This document shows, in pieces, positions 17,685 to 25,390 of a DNA stretch of 36,150 nucleotides. A model generated the notes under the pieces. The model searched no databases. It saw only the letters and a program-made list of their open reading frames with translations, and was not told the DNA's origin. The position numbers and the translations under genes are program-made. The stretch spans positions 1 through 36,150 of the forward strand of contig JAFSXW010000052.1 of NCBI GenBank assembly GCA_017443885.1, in the 5' to 3' direction. Within the stretch, counting starts at the first letter, position 1. Every line of letters begins with the position of its first letter. This DNA is from Clostridia bacterium. GTDB taxonomy: Bacteria; Bacillota; Clostridia; Christensenellales; UBA1242.

Positions 17685-17749
17685 ATGTAAAATATACTTG
17701 ACATTATAAAATTAATGGCATATCATATAAATGTAAAGTGCACTTAACA
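17685..17749 (+). promoter_or_regulatory. Promoter with two palindromic operator-like repeats before the XRE pair
   Basis: Two 19-base copies (17685-17703 and 17731-17749) match at 15 of 19 positions, 46 bases apart. The second contains TGTAAAGTGCACTTAACA, a near-perfect palindrome centred on AAGTGCACTT; the first is a weaker version, centred on AATATACTT. The first copy ends in a perfect -35 TTGACA (17698-17703), followed after 17 bases by -10 TATCAT (17721-17726). The second copy covers the expected start of transcription. This layout fits repression, most simply by the XRE regulator encoded downstream. Confidence 0.68.
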
Positions 17750-17841
17750 AAAATTATATGCCAATGCAAACAAAACCAAGCGTTTTAATTAAAAACATTT
17801 ATTAGTTAAGTTTGAAATGGCAAAAAAAGGAGGATAAAAAC

Positions 17842-18165
17842 ATGGAAAAAGAAGAGATTTTAGAAAAAGCTTCTAGTAAAAAAGCAATTGTTGGCGAGAT
17901 GGAAAAAGCAAAAATAAATAAAAGCAACTGGATAAGCGTGATAACCGTTGGAATAATGGCAGTTTGCTTTATGATTATTGAAGGGTTACTCGGCCATATT
18001 TCTGCTATTTATGCCATTGCAACCATTTGTTTTAGTTGGGCAAGTGTGTTTTATTTTTGCCAATTCTTTATTGCAAAAAGGCCTGTGGGCGTTTTAATTG
18101 GTGGAATACTTGAGGCGGTTGGTGCAATTACAATGATAACCTTATATATAATAAGGTGTGTTTAG
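17842..18165 (+). CDS. Small membrane protein, DUF6442-like, paired with XRE regulator
   Basis: A 107-residue protein. A charged N-terminus of about 35 residues (MEKEEILEKASSKKA onward) is followed by three hydrophobic segments: about 37-56, 62-79 and 85-105. From memory it resembles the DUF6442 family of small three-helix membrane proteins that sit next to small XRE regulators in Clostridia; I could not verify this. The frame extends up to 17812, but AAAGGAGGA sits seven bases before the ATG at 17842, which decides the start. The XRE gene begins nine bases after its stop, so they are one operon. No function is known to me. Confidence 0.75.
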   Translation: MEKEEILEKASSKKAIVGEMEKAKINKSNWISVITVGIMAVCFMIIEGLLGHISAIYAIATICFSWASVFYFCQFFIAKRPVGVLIGGILEAVGAITMITLYIIRCV

Positions 18166-18174
18166 GGTAAAATT

Positions 18175-18384
18175 ATGAATGATGCAGAATTAATTTTAAA
18201 AAATAATGTTAAAAAAATAAGGCAAGAAAAAGGTTATTCACAAGAAGAACTTGCAAAAAAAGTTGGCACCACCAGGCAAACTATAATATCTATTGAAAAG
18301 AATGTTTTTTGCCCCACTGCCCGTCTTGCCTTGCTTTTATCAATAGCCCTAGAAACTAGATTTGAAGATTTATTTTTCTTCTAA
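18175..18384 (+). CDS. Small XRE-family (Cro/CI-type) transcriptional regulator
   Basis: A 69-residue, single-domain helix-turn-helix DNA-binding protein. The HTH is at about residues 20-45: YSQEELAKKVGTTRQTIISI, followed by the typical ARLALLLSIALETRFEDLF dimer/core helices. It belongs to the compact regulators that have no effector domain and usually repress their own operon together with a membrane partner. The two palindromes at 17685-17749 are obvious candidate operators. The spacing GGGTAAAATTATG gives only a weak ribosome site, so translational coupling to the upstream gene is likely. A strong terminator follows. Confidence 0.9.
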   Translation: MNDAELILKNNVKKIRQEKGYSQEELAKKVGTTRQTIISIEKNVFCPTARLALLLSIALETRFEDLFFF

Positions 18385-18392
18385 AAAAGAAC

Positions 18393-18423
18393 AAAAAAGA
18401 GCATTGCCTTAATGCTCTTTTTT
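18393..18423. terminator. Bidirectional terminator between XRE gene and thyX-like gene
   Basis: AAAAAAGAGCATT pairs with AATGCTCTTTTTT around a GCCTT loop. It lies between two convergent stops (18384 plus, 18434 minus) and has A/T runs on both sides. Confidence 0.88.
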
Positions 18424-18433
18424 TGTTTATTTT

Positions 18434-19600
18434 TTAAATCTCTCTTTCTTCTAAAACACCATCTTTAAATCCACAAGGTTGCGTGCAAATAAATTCTGGA
18501 TAAGTGCAACGCGCGTGTTTAAATGGCTCTAGTTCTTTAGCCAAATCGCTTCCCTGCTCTTTAAGTGCGTTATAGTATTTTTCGTAGGTTTCTTTAGTTT
18601 GATCGGCAATTTCAAGTTGGGCAGCAGAGCAACGGCGTTCATACATTTTTAAAATAAAGTCATCAAGTTTACCCATCTCGTGAACATTAAGAAGGAGGCC
18701 TTGTGGGAAGTTTTTGGCAACTTTTTCACAATCTTTTAACCATGCTTTTGCATAATATTCGCTTAGTTTTAAAATTGGTGGTGCATAAAATTCGTCGTTT
18801 TCTAAAAGCGTGAACTCATAATCTAATGTGCGATGGCGTTGCGCTTGGGCAAGCTCAGCAAAAGATGCCTTATATCTTGCAGAATAAACGCTTCCAAAAT
18901 GTTCAATAAATTCCCTATTTGGAGCAACCAAACTTAGCCTTCTAAGCCTGCCAACATTAGCAAGTGTTTCATCAAAGTAAGGAAGATTTTCTATGGCATT
19001 GCAAAAATCTTTCATGGCAGGTTTTAGCATCTCGTAAAATCTATTTGAATTTGGATTTTCTATTTCTTTTTGCATTAATCCATAAAGCACATTAAGTTGC
19101 CTATAAGAAGTGGTATAAATAAGGGTTGTTGGTGTAAACACGCTTATCAAATATCTTGCGTTTTCTTGCGCAAGTTTTTTAATTTTGCTATCAGAAAACC
19201 AATCTGGATACTCGTTTTTATATTTAGCAGTGATTAAATCTTGAAAATTTTCACACCATTTATCATAAAGTTTTTGTTCGTCTTCCGAAAGCACCATTTT
19301 GGTGTATCTTGCGCTCTTTTCACTAGTAGTATATTCATGCTCGTTGTTTATTACCATAGCAAGAGCCTTTGGAATATCTTCTAGTTCTAAATTAATTTCA
19401 TCATGCCCAAAAACGCTATGATGATAATTCCCCTTAGTCATGGCAATTCTACGCTGTGTTTTATCAAGCGGTTCATTCATTAAACTTTCAAATGAACCTG
19501 GCATATAACAAACACCAGCAGCATGCCCACTAAAATTCTCAAATTCTTCTTTTGTGGCTGTGTAGCCTGGATGTGTTGTGCCTAGCACTGCAATTTTCAT
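18434..19600 (-). CDS. Two-domain ThyX-like (FAD-dependent thymidylate synthase) protein
   Basis: A 388-residue protein that reads as two ThyX-like halves. The N-half (about 1-205) has HHSVFGHDEINLEL, then EHEYTTSEKSARY (87-99) where ThyX has RHRxxSxxEQSxRY, then ENARYLISVFTPTTL (146-160), matching the ThyX EDAR-LP-T stretch. The C-half (about 206-388) has AQAQRHRTLDYEF (251-263) and ERRCSAAQLEIAD (321-333), matching the final AQxEIR helix. The signature is thus divided: SxRY in the first half, RHR in the second. Canonical ThyX is 220-250 residues and makes dTMP from dUMP with FADH2 and methylene-THF. A C-terminal cysteine cluster (Cys365, Cys372, Cys376) is extra. GGAGGA before ATG 19600 fixes the start. 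Activity cannot be assumed. Confidence 0.78.
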   Translation of the reverse strand: MKIAVLGTTHPGYTATKEEFENFSGHAAGVCYMPGSFESLMNEPLDKTQRRIAMTKGNYHHSVFGHDEINLELEDIPKALAMVINNEHEYTTSEKSARYTKMVLSEDEQKLYDKWCENFQDLITAKYKNEYPDWFSDSKIKKLAQENARYLISVFTPTTLIYTTSYRQLNVLYGLMQKEIENPNSNRFYEMLKPAMKDFCNAIENLPYFDETLANVGRLRRLSLVAPNREFIEHFGSVYSARYKASFAELAQAQRHRTLDYEFTLLENDEFYAPPILKLSEYYAKAWLKDCEKVAKNFPQGLLLNVHEMGKLDDFILKMYERRCSAAQLEIADQTKETYEKYYNALKEQGSDLAKELEPFKHARCTYPEFICTQPCGFKDGVLEEREI

Positions 19601-19707
19601 AATAATCTTCCTCCGTTTCGTTAATATTAAGTTGTTTCATTTTTCTGTAAATTTTAAATGTTTTTTTACTCCAAATTACAGTTATTAAAAACATTTTTTA
19701 TAATTCT

Positions 19708-19735
19708 ATTATATCATCGTTTGTGGTTTTGTAAA
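19708..19735 (-). promoter_or_regulatory. SigA promoter with about 100-base leader for the ThyX-like gene
   Basis: On the minus strand, -35 TTTACA (19730-19735, 5 of 6), a 16-base spacer, and -10 TATAAT (19708-19713). The start near 19701 leaves a leader of about 100 bases. The leader holds two overlapping pairings: 19687-19696 with 19656-19665, and 19676-19681 with 19645-19650. Confidence 0.65.
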
Positions 19736-19739
19736 GGTT

Positions 19740-21065
19740 TTAATCTAATCCATTAAGCAAAATTTTACATGCTTTTGCGTATGTTGGCATTTTTGTTGCA
19801 CTTGTGTTACCTAAAATAGTTATATATGGTTTATTGTTTGCTTTAAAAATTTCTTTTGCAAACGCATTAATACTTTCTGGTGTGATATTTTTAATTATTT
19901 TTTGCTCATTTCGCCAAGGCATAAACTTAAATTCATTTTTTCTTATATATGTGTTTAAATTGCCATGTGCCTTATCATTTTTTGTTTTTGTGGAAACACT
20001 CTCATCTTTATTATCTAAAACATTAGCTCTTATAGTTTCCACATCTTCTTTTGAAAGAAAATTTTTAGATATTTCTGTAATAGATTTATTTATTACCCTA
20101 AAACAATCTTCTATTTTCTCGGGGCTAGTTTTTAAACTAAACACAAAAATAGATTGTTTTTCAAAAGAAACAGGATATGTGCTGGCAGTGTAAACAAGCC
20201 CGCCATTTCTTAGCCAATTATAATATTGATTTTTATTTCGCATCATAAATTGGGTTAGAAAATGTGCGTTATAATCATATTCCATTTCTGATTCCGTTTT
20301 ATTAAAAGGAAAACTTAGCATAACCTGAACGCCTTTATCATCGTTTTGAACAGTAAGCATAGAAGGCTTTTTGGTTATGTTATACATGCAAACATCAATT
20401 TGATAGTTTTGTTTTTCGGCTAAATTATTTATAAAATATTCTTTTGCTAGTTTTTTAACTTTTCCTAAACTCAAATTTCCGCAATAAGAAAGCACAAAAT
20501 TATTTGCAACAAAATTATCTTTTTTATATTTATTTAGTGCTTTAATAGTTATCTTATCTATATCTTCTGGCGAGCCAAGAGAGTGCTTTGCATCAGTTTT
20601 AGTATTAAATTGTTGACCATTGTGATAAAACACAACTGAGTGTTTTTCTTTATCTGAACTTTTTAAATACTCTTCCTTTATTATACCTCGCTCTTTATCA
20701 ACCATTTCTTTTGAAAATTTTGAGCTGAGAAGTAAATCAGATGCAAATTCAAAAGCTTGCTCTAATTTTCTATTACACCTATGAAATTTTACATATAAAA
20801 CATTAAGGCCCGTTGCAGCATTCATAAAGCACAACTTTTCGTTATCTTCATCTATTTGCTCCTTACTTCTTTTGTTTGTGCCATTAAACATCATATGTTC
20901 GCAAAAGTGAGCAAGCCCATTTTGCGTGTTTTTATTCGTTCCGCAAATAAAACCTGCTTGCACGCTAGAATAATCTGCCCTTTTATCTTTTTGGTAAATT
21001 ATTGTTGCACCGTTTTTAAAAGCATAAATCTTTTTAGTTTTAGATTTTTTTAATTTTAAATCCAT
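19740..21065 (-). CDS. M16-family zinc metallopeptidase (insulinase-like)
   Basis: A 441-residue soluble M16 peptidase with no signal peptide. The inverted zinc motif HxxEH is intact in AHFCEHMMFNGT (His53, Glu56, His57), and the distal glutamate is in KERGIIKEEY (about 125-133), the expected 74-76 residues downstream. The second half is a typical inactive M16-C like domain with the Arg-Tyr-type region near LRNGGLVYTASTYP (about 285-298). It corresponds to Gram-positive YmxG/YmfF-H type proteins whose substrates are unknown. The ATG at 21065 follows AAAGG. It has its own extended -10 promoter and is divergent from the GH18-like gene. Confidence 0.9.
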   Translation of the reverse strand: MDLKLKKSKTKKIYAFKNGATIIYQKDKRADYSSVQAGFICGTNKNTQNGLAHFCEHMMFNGTNKRSKEQIDEDNEKLCFMNAATGLNVLYVKFHRCNRKLEQAFEFASDLLLSSKFSKEMVDKERGIIKEEYLKSSDKEKHSVVFYHNGQQFNTKTDAKHSLGSPEDIDKITIKALNKYKKDNFVANNFVLSYCGNLSLGKVKKLAKEYFINNLAEKQNYQIDVCMYNITKKPSMLTVQNDDKGVQVMLSFPFNKTESEMEYDYNAHFLTQFMMRNKNQYYNWLRNGGLVYTASTYPVSFEKQSIFVFSLKTSPEKIEDCFRVINKSITEISKNFLSKEDVETIRANVLDNKDESVSTKTKNDKAHGNLNTYIRKNEFKFMPWRNEQKIIKNITPESINAFAKEIFKANNKPYITILGNTSATKMPTYAKACKILLNGLD

Positions 21066-21092
21066 TTTTTTCTACCTTTGTTAATTAAGTTT

Positions 21093-21121
21093 AGTATAGC
21101 ACTAACATAAATTATAGGCAA
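21093..21121 (-). promoter_or_regulatory. SigA promoter for the M16 peptidase
   Basis: On the minus strand, -35 TTGCCT (21116-21121), a 17-base spacer, and -10 TATACT (21093-21098) preceded by TGC (extended -10), the same form as the asnS promoter. Confidence 0.6.
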
Positions 21122-21173
21122 GATTTTGAATAAAAGTAGGCAAAATTAAAAACACTAAAACAAGGAGTAAAAT

Positions 21174-22409
21174 ATGAAAGATAGCAAAAAAACAAAACAA
21201 CAAAAAAACGCAAAAAATGGCAATAATATAAAAAATATCAATAAAAAACAAAATTCTAAAAGCAAATTTGCAAATTTTTGGAGCAATTTATTTAAGCATG
21301 ATATAAGTGCTTTTAAACTTCGCAAAAGGTTTTATAGCATTGTTTTTATTTCTCTTGCTTCTCTTTTTGTTTTAAGTTTAGCATTTATTATTCTTGATAA
21401 AAGTGCTGGAATAATTGGATATAATCCATCAAATGAAAATGAAGGAGGCTGGCCAAAACAAGTTCTTGCCCCCTATGCCGACATGACAAGTTGGGTGCCA
21501 GTGGCATCAAGTTATAGTGATAATGGCGTTGCAAATATTGCAAAAGTTTCAAGCGAAACTGGCCTTAATTATTTTCACTTTGGGTTTATTCAGCCCGACA
21601 CTAAAAAACCACTTGATGATGAAGGAAACATTCGTTGGTGTTGGGGTGGCTATGCGTCTATTAGTGAAAATGGCGCAGATAGTTATCAGTATGCTGGCAT
21701 CATTAACCAAATGCAAAAATTAAGAGATAATGGTGGTGATTTTTCCATCTCTTTTGGTGGGCAGTTTGGTAAAGCTCCATGGGTTGTTTCTAGCGATAGT
21801 GAAAAATTAAGAAATATGTATTTAGATGTTATAAACACCTATTCTTGCAACAGAATAGATTTAGACATTGAAGAAGAAAATCAAGGTGAAGAAGCAAATA
21901 AAATAAACGCAAAAGCCGTTAAAATGGCACAAGATGAAACTGGTGTTAGTGTTAGTTTAACAATCCCTATTATGCCTTATGGCTGGGAAGAAAAACAAAT
22001 TAAAATTATTAAAGCATATCTTGATGCAGGTGTTAATATTAGTTTAATAAACTCTATGACAATGTGTTATGGTGCTGGCCTTTATTCTTATGAAGATTAT
22101 GGCGACGCTTCTGTTAGGGCAATTACAAATGCAATTAGGCAAATGCAAGAAATCTATTCTGCTTATGGAATAAATTTAACTGAAAAGCAGGCATACAATA
22201 AAACCGGTGCAACTATGGCAATTGGATATGAAAACACTCTTTACCCAACATTTACGGCAGATATGGCAAAAAAAGTTGCAGATGATGCTAAAGAAAAAAA
22301 TTATGGCATGATTAGTTATTGGAGCATTAATCGTGATGCAAAAATGGAAAGCAATAAAGGTGTAAACACAATTTACGAATTTTTTAACGCCATAAAAACT
22401 TTTGCTTAA
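21174..22409 (+). CDS. Membrane-anchored GH18-like (chitinase/ENGase fold) protein
   Basis: A 411-residue protein. Residues 1-52 are very basic and Lys/Asn-rich (cytoplasmic), 54-76 form one membrane helix, and the rest is outside. The outer domain is a GH18-type TIM barrel: APYADMTSW opens strand 1 (about 99-107), SISFGGQFG (191-199) is the SxGG strand, and NRIDLDIEEE (226-235) contains the DxDxE catalytic signature with Glu233 as the acid. MTMCYG (about 295-300) and a closing GMISYWSINRD strand follow. It resembles the PF-ChiA-like subgroup as I recall it. Possible substrates are chitin, N-glycans or peptidoglycan; spore or wall peptidoglycan is plausible but inferred. AAGGAG precedes the ATG. 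Confidence 0.85.
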   Translation: MKDSKKTKQQKNAKNGNNIKNINKKQNSKSKFANFWSNLFKHDISAFKLRKRFYSIVFISLASLFVLSLAFIILDKSAGIIGYNPSNENEGGWPKQVLAPYADMTSWVPVASSYSDNGVANIAKVSSETGLNYFHFGFIQPDTKKPLDDEGNIRWCWGGYASISENGADSYQYAGIINQMQKLRDNGGDFSISFGGQFGKAPWVVSSDSEKLRNMYLDVINTYSCNRIDLDIEEENQGEEANKINAKAVKMAQDETGVSVSLTIPIMPYGWEEKQIKIIKAYLDAGVNISLINSMTMCYGAGLYSYEDYGDASVRAITNAIRQMQEIYSAYGINLTEKQAYNKTGATMAIGYENTLYPTFTADMAKKVADDAKEKNYGMISYWSINRDAKMESNKGVNTIYEFFNAIKTFA

Positions 22410-22433
22410 ATTTTGGCACCGCCCTGTTTTTGC

Positions 22434-22462
22434 TTGACTTAACTTTTTCAATTTTATATTAT
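22434..22462 (+). promoter_or_regulatory. SigA promoter for the TasA-like gene
   Basis: -35 TTGACT (22434-22439), a 17-base spacer, and -10 TATTAT (22457-22462), each 5 of 6. It lies 25 bases after the GH18-like stop and gives the secreted protein its own transcript start, with a leader of about 50 bases. Confidence 0.65.
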
Positions 22463-22520
22463 ATTTATGTAATTATATAAAATTATTTTTTAGATAAACA
22501 AAAATCGTTAGGGAAAACAA

Positions 22521-23228
22521 ATGAAGTTAACAAAGAAATTGGTACTAATAGTTTGTGTTATGCTAGTTACAACACTAGTATCTTTTTCTGTTATTGGCAC
22601 AACATATGCAAAATATGTTTCTGGCATATATTCACACTCTGAAATTCAGGCTGCTGGCTTTTTAATTCAAGGCGAAACTCCTGCAAATGCAACAATTGAA
22701 GGCTCAACAAAAATTGCGCCAGGTGAAAGCGCCACAATCAATGTCCCTATTGTTTATTTCTCGCAAGTTCCAACTAGTTTTAGAACAGCATCTAATGTTC
22801 ATTTGGTTGGGTTTGGCGCACTTGCAGATTTTGACCTTCTTACAACGGAATTTGAGGGTTATAAAGCAAGGCTTGGAAAATATGGTATTACCCCAACGAG
22901 TTTGTCTCAATCATTCTCAATAACCTTTGGAAACTCTGTTGATGTTTGTAGCGAAATGATAACACTTCTTCGTGCAGAAGGTTTAAGGCTCATGACTCCT
23001 GAAGATTCCACATTTACTGATCCTATTATTTCTCCTATGAGTGCTAGTGCAACTTCCGCTTTGCATTTAACAATGCCAATTACTATCACTTGGATTAACC
23101 ATGCCACAAAAACTTGGGACGCTTGGGACACATTTTTAGGTGAAAAGTTTTATCAATCTAATGTTGCTAGTGGTGTTCAAATAAAACTAGAACTTGTTGC
23201 AGAACAATATCAAGGCGAAGTTTCATAG
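22521..23228 (+). CDS. Secreted TasA/camelysin-like protein with SipW-type signal
   Basis: A 235-residue secreted protein. The signal sequence has a basic start (MKLTKK), a hydrophobic core (about 7-25) and a GTTYAKY junction (about 26-32). That resembles the GTxA-(F/Y) signature of SipW-processed proteins such as TasA and CalY, with cleavage after Ala30. The mature part is beta-rich, low in Cys and rich in Ser/Thr/Ala, with alternating hydrophobic patterns (ATINVPIVYFS, IKLELVAEQY) as expected for a jelly-roll or fibre subunit. The surface/biofilm fibre role is inference. No SipW peptidase gene lies in the window. It has its own promoter and terminator, so it is not tied to GH18 expression. 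AGGGA gives the ribosome site. Confidence 0.6.
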   Translation: MKLTKKLVLIVCVMLVTTLVSFSVIGTTYAKYVSGIYSHSEIQAAGFLIQGETPANATIEGSTKIAPGESATINVPIVYFSQVPTSFRTASNVHLVGFGALADFDLLTTEFEGYKARLGKYGITPTSLSQSFSITFGNSVDVCSEMITLLRAEGLRLMTPEDSTFTDPIISPMSASATSALHLTMPITITWINHATKTWDAWDTFLGEKFYQSNVASGVQIKLELVAEQYQGEVS

Positions 23229-23240
23229 TTAAAAAAAAAT

Positions 23241-23268
23241 AAAAAGCAACCTTTTTTGGTTGCTTTTT
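23241..23268. terminator. Bidirectional terminator between the TasA-like gene and spoIVA
   Basis: AAAAAGCAACC pairs with GGTTGCTTTTT around a six-T loop, between two convergent stops (23228 plus, 23293 minus). Confidence 0.88.
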
Positions 23269-23292
23269 TGTTTATTATAAAATTATAAATTT

Positions 23293-24771
23293 TTATAACA
23301 AAATGCAGATAATTCCACCCTTGCCTTCATTTACAATTTTTGTTAAAGTTTTTCGCATTTTTGTTTGTGCTTCTTGTGGAAGATTATTGAGCTTTGTGTT
23401 TATCCCTTCTCTCACTAAATAACTAAGTGGTTTTCCAAACATATTGGTTTCCCAAATACCTTGTGGATTATTTTCGAATTCACTTAAAAGATATTTGCCT
23501 AGCCCTTCGCTTTGTTCTGGGCTTCCAACCGCTGGGCTAATTTCTGTTTCAACATCAACTCGCATAATATGTAAACTTGGCGCACTAGCCCTTAGTTTTA
23601 CACCACTATTGGCCCCTTTTTTAATAATCTGTGGTTCTTCAAGCGTCATCTCATCCATGCTTGGCATAACCACGCCATAGCCCGTTTCTTTAACACTGTC
23701 TAGTGCAGATTTAAGTTTGTCATACTCCACTTTTGCATGTGCCAAATGTTTCATATAACTCATTAAATAAAAATCATCTTGTATTTCAACATTGCATTCG
23801 TTTGAAAGCATTTTATAAAATAAACTTTTATTAATTTTAATGGTATATGTTATTGTGCCAGTGCTTAAATTGATATTATCTAATTTCACGCCTTCAATAT
23901 CTTCGCTAACTTCAAAAGCACTTTCTAACGATTTTGCATCTTTCATAACATTTACGCCAGCCATGCCCGTTTTAATTTTGGCTATAATATCTAAAATAGT
24001 TGGGTTTTCGTATGGAAGTGCACGCACCCAATTAGGAAGGTTAAATTTAAGTGTTTTTGCTGGAAATTCATATAAAACACTAGTTAGCACGGCTTCAATT
24101 TCTTCTTTCCCCATTTCCTTAACATTTATTGCAAGAACTGGCACACCATATTTTTCTTCAAGGCTATTTCTTAGTTTTTGCGTGCCAATAGCAGTTGGAT
24201 CAACTGTGTTTAATACAATAACAAAAGGTTTGCCTTCTTCCCTTAATTCTTTTGCCACTCTTTCTTCTGCTCGAACATAATTAATACGAGCTAAATCTCC
24301 TATTGTGCCATCAGTGGTAACCAAAATACCAATAGTAGAATGGTCTTTAATCACTTTTCTTGTGCCAACTTCTGCAGCCTCACTAAATGGCACATCTTCT
24401 TCGCTCCATGGCGTTTTAACTAGCCTTGGGCCATCTTCTTCAAGGTGTCCACTAACGCCATCAACAAGGTAACCAACGCAATCTATTAGCCTAAATTTTG
24501 CACTTGTTGCATCATTTATTTTAACATTTATTGCTTCGTTTGGAACAAATTTTGGTTGCATTGTCATTATTGCTTTGCCCGAGCCACTTTGTGGAAGCTC
24601 ATCGGTTGCACGCTGGCGATCATGAGCATTTTCAATATTTGGCAAAACTAGCGTTTGCATAAACCTAGAAATAAATGTAGATTTACCCGTTCTAACAGGC
24701 CCCACAACGCCAATATATATATCGCCACCAGTGCGCTCAGCTATGTCGTTATATAAATCAAACTTTTCCAT
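23293..24771 (-). CDS. spoIVA: Stage IV sporulation protein A (coat basement ATPase)
   Basis: A 492-residue cytoskeletal ATPase that polymerises around the forespore and anchors the coat; made in the mother cell. The N-terminal TRAFAC-like ATPase domain shows Walker A GPVRTGKST (24-32), the family-specific DELPQSGSGKAIMTMQPKF (about 57-75) and a Walker-B-like FRLIDCVGYLVDGVSG (about 92-107). The long helical middle and the C-terminal domain end in NEGKGGIICILL, typical of SpoIVA. AGGAGG lies five bases before ATG 24771. A SigE-like promoter precedes it. It stands downstream of der and plsY as in other Clostridia. Confidence 0.97.
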   Translation of the reverse strand: MEKFDLYNDIAERTGGDIYIGVVGPVRTGKSTFISRFMQTLVLPNIENAHDRQRATDELPQSGSGKAIMTMQPKFVPNEAINVKINDATSAKFRLIDCVGYLVDGVSGHLEEDGPRLVKTPWSEEDVPFSEAAEVGTRKVIKDHSTIGILVTTDGTIGDLARINYVRAEERVAKELREEGKPFVIVLNTVDPTAIGTQKLRNSLEEKYGVPVLAINVKEMGKEEIEAVLTSVLYEFPAKTLKFNLPNWVRALPYENPTILDIIAKIKTGMAGVNVMKDAKSLESAFEVSEDIEGVKLDNINLSTGTITYTIKINKSLFYKMLSNECNVEIQDDFYLMSYMKHLAHAKVEYDKLKSALDSVKETGYGVVMPSMDEMTLEEPQIIKKGANSGVKLRASAPSLHIMRVDVETEISPAVGSPEQSEGLGKYLLSEFENNPQGIWETNMFGKPLSYLVREGINTKLNNLPQEAQTKMRKTLTKIVNEGKGGIICILL

Positions 24772-24802
24772 AACTCCTCCTATATTTTTGCTTGATTACT
24801 AA

Positions 24803-24831
24803 AAGTTATGCTACCAGAATTAAATTTATGA
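24803..24831 (-). promoter_or_regulatory. Candidate SigE promoter for spoIVA
   Basis: On the minus strand, TCATAAA (24825-24831) fits the SigE -35 (KMATATT) at 5 of 7. After 14 bases, CATAACTT (24803-24810) fits the SigE -10 (CATACAHT) at 6 of 8. The gene is a known SigE target in Bacillus, which supports the reading. Confidence 0.5.
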
Positions 24832-24916
24832 TTGAAAAAATAAAAGATGGCTAAAATATGCCACCTCTATTTTATAATTTATATTTTTTGTTTAAAATAT
24901 TATTGTAATTAATATT

Positions 24917-25387
24917 TTATTCTAGCAAAGATTGCTTTGCTTGCTCATATTCTTCTTCTGTTATAATTCCTTGCTCTTTATATTTTTTGAGTTCATTTAG
25001 TTTTTCTAGTTCTTCTTCGGTAACAACTCTTTGTGTTGTTTCCACTGGTTCTGTGGTTTCACGAGTTTTTTCAGAAAAATTTTCATCTGTGTCATTTTTA
25101 GTGTTTTCAACGCTTATATTATGACTTGCACAAAGTGGAACTATAAGCAAACTTAAAAGCCCAATTGGAAATAGTATAATGCTGAAAAATATGCCGTAAT
25201 TAATTAAATGATTTCTAACAATGCCTATTTCACTATCTGTTAGCCTTGTTGCCATTAAATAATAGTTTGCACCATAAATAACATAAATTCCTAGTGGCAA
25301 AAACACTAACGACAAACACAAAACTAAACCTTCTATATAACCAAGTATTTCCAAAATATATTCAATTACAACTGCACTATTCTTCAT
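24917..25387 (-). CDS. Two-helix membrane protein with C-terminal SHOCT domain
   Basis: A 156-residue protein. Two hydrophobic helices (about 18-41 and 62-85) are followed by a polar Thr/Glu-rich linker (about 90-120). The C-terminal 33 residues, EELEKLNELKKYKEQGIITEEEYEQAKQSLLE split over two short helices, match the SHOCT (short C-terminal) motif: KLKELKDKGIITEEEFxxKK. SHOCT is thought to mediate oligomerisation; no function is known for this protein. Its ATG lies three bases after the plsY stop with AAGAGG inside plsY, so it is the last gene of a der-plsY run. It occupies the place where gpsA commonly stands. Confidence 0.75.
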   Translation of the reverse strand: MKNSAVVIEYILEILGYIEGLVLCLSLVFLPLGIYVIYGANYYLMATRLTDSEIGIVRNHLINYGIFFSIILFPIGLLSLLIVPLCASHNISVENTKNDTDENFSEKTRETTEPVETTQRVVTEEELEKLNELKKYKEQGIITEEEYEQAKQSLLE

Positions 25388-25390
25388 TAA

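Noticed and set aside
23840..24280. A 146-residue plus-strand frame
   Set aside because: Antisense to spoIVA, with no independent support.
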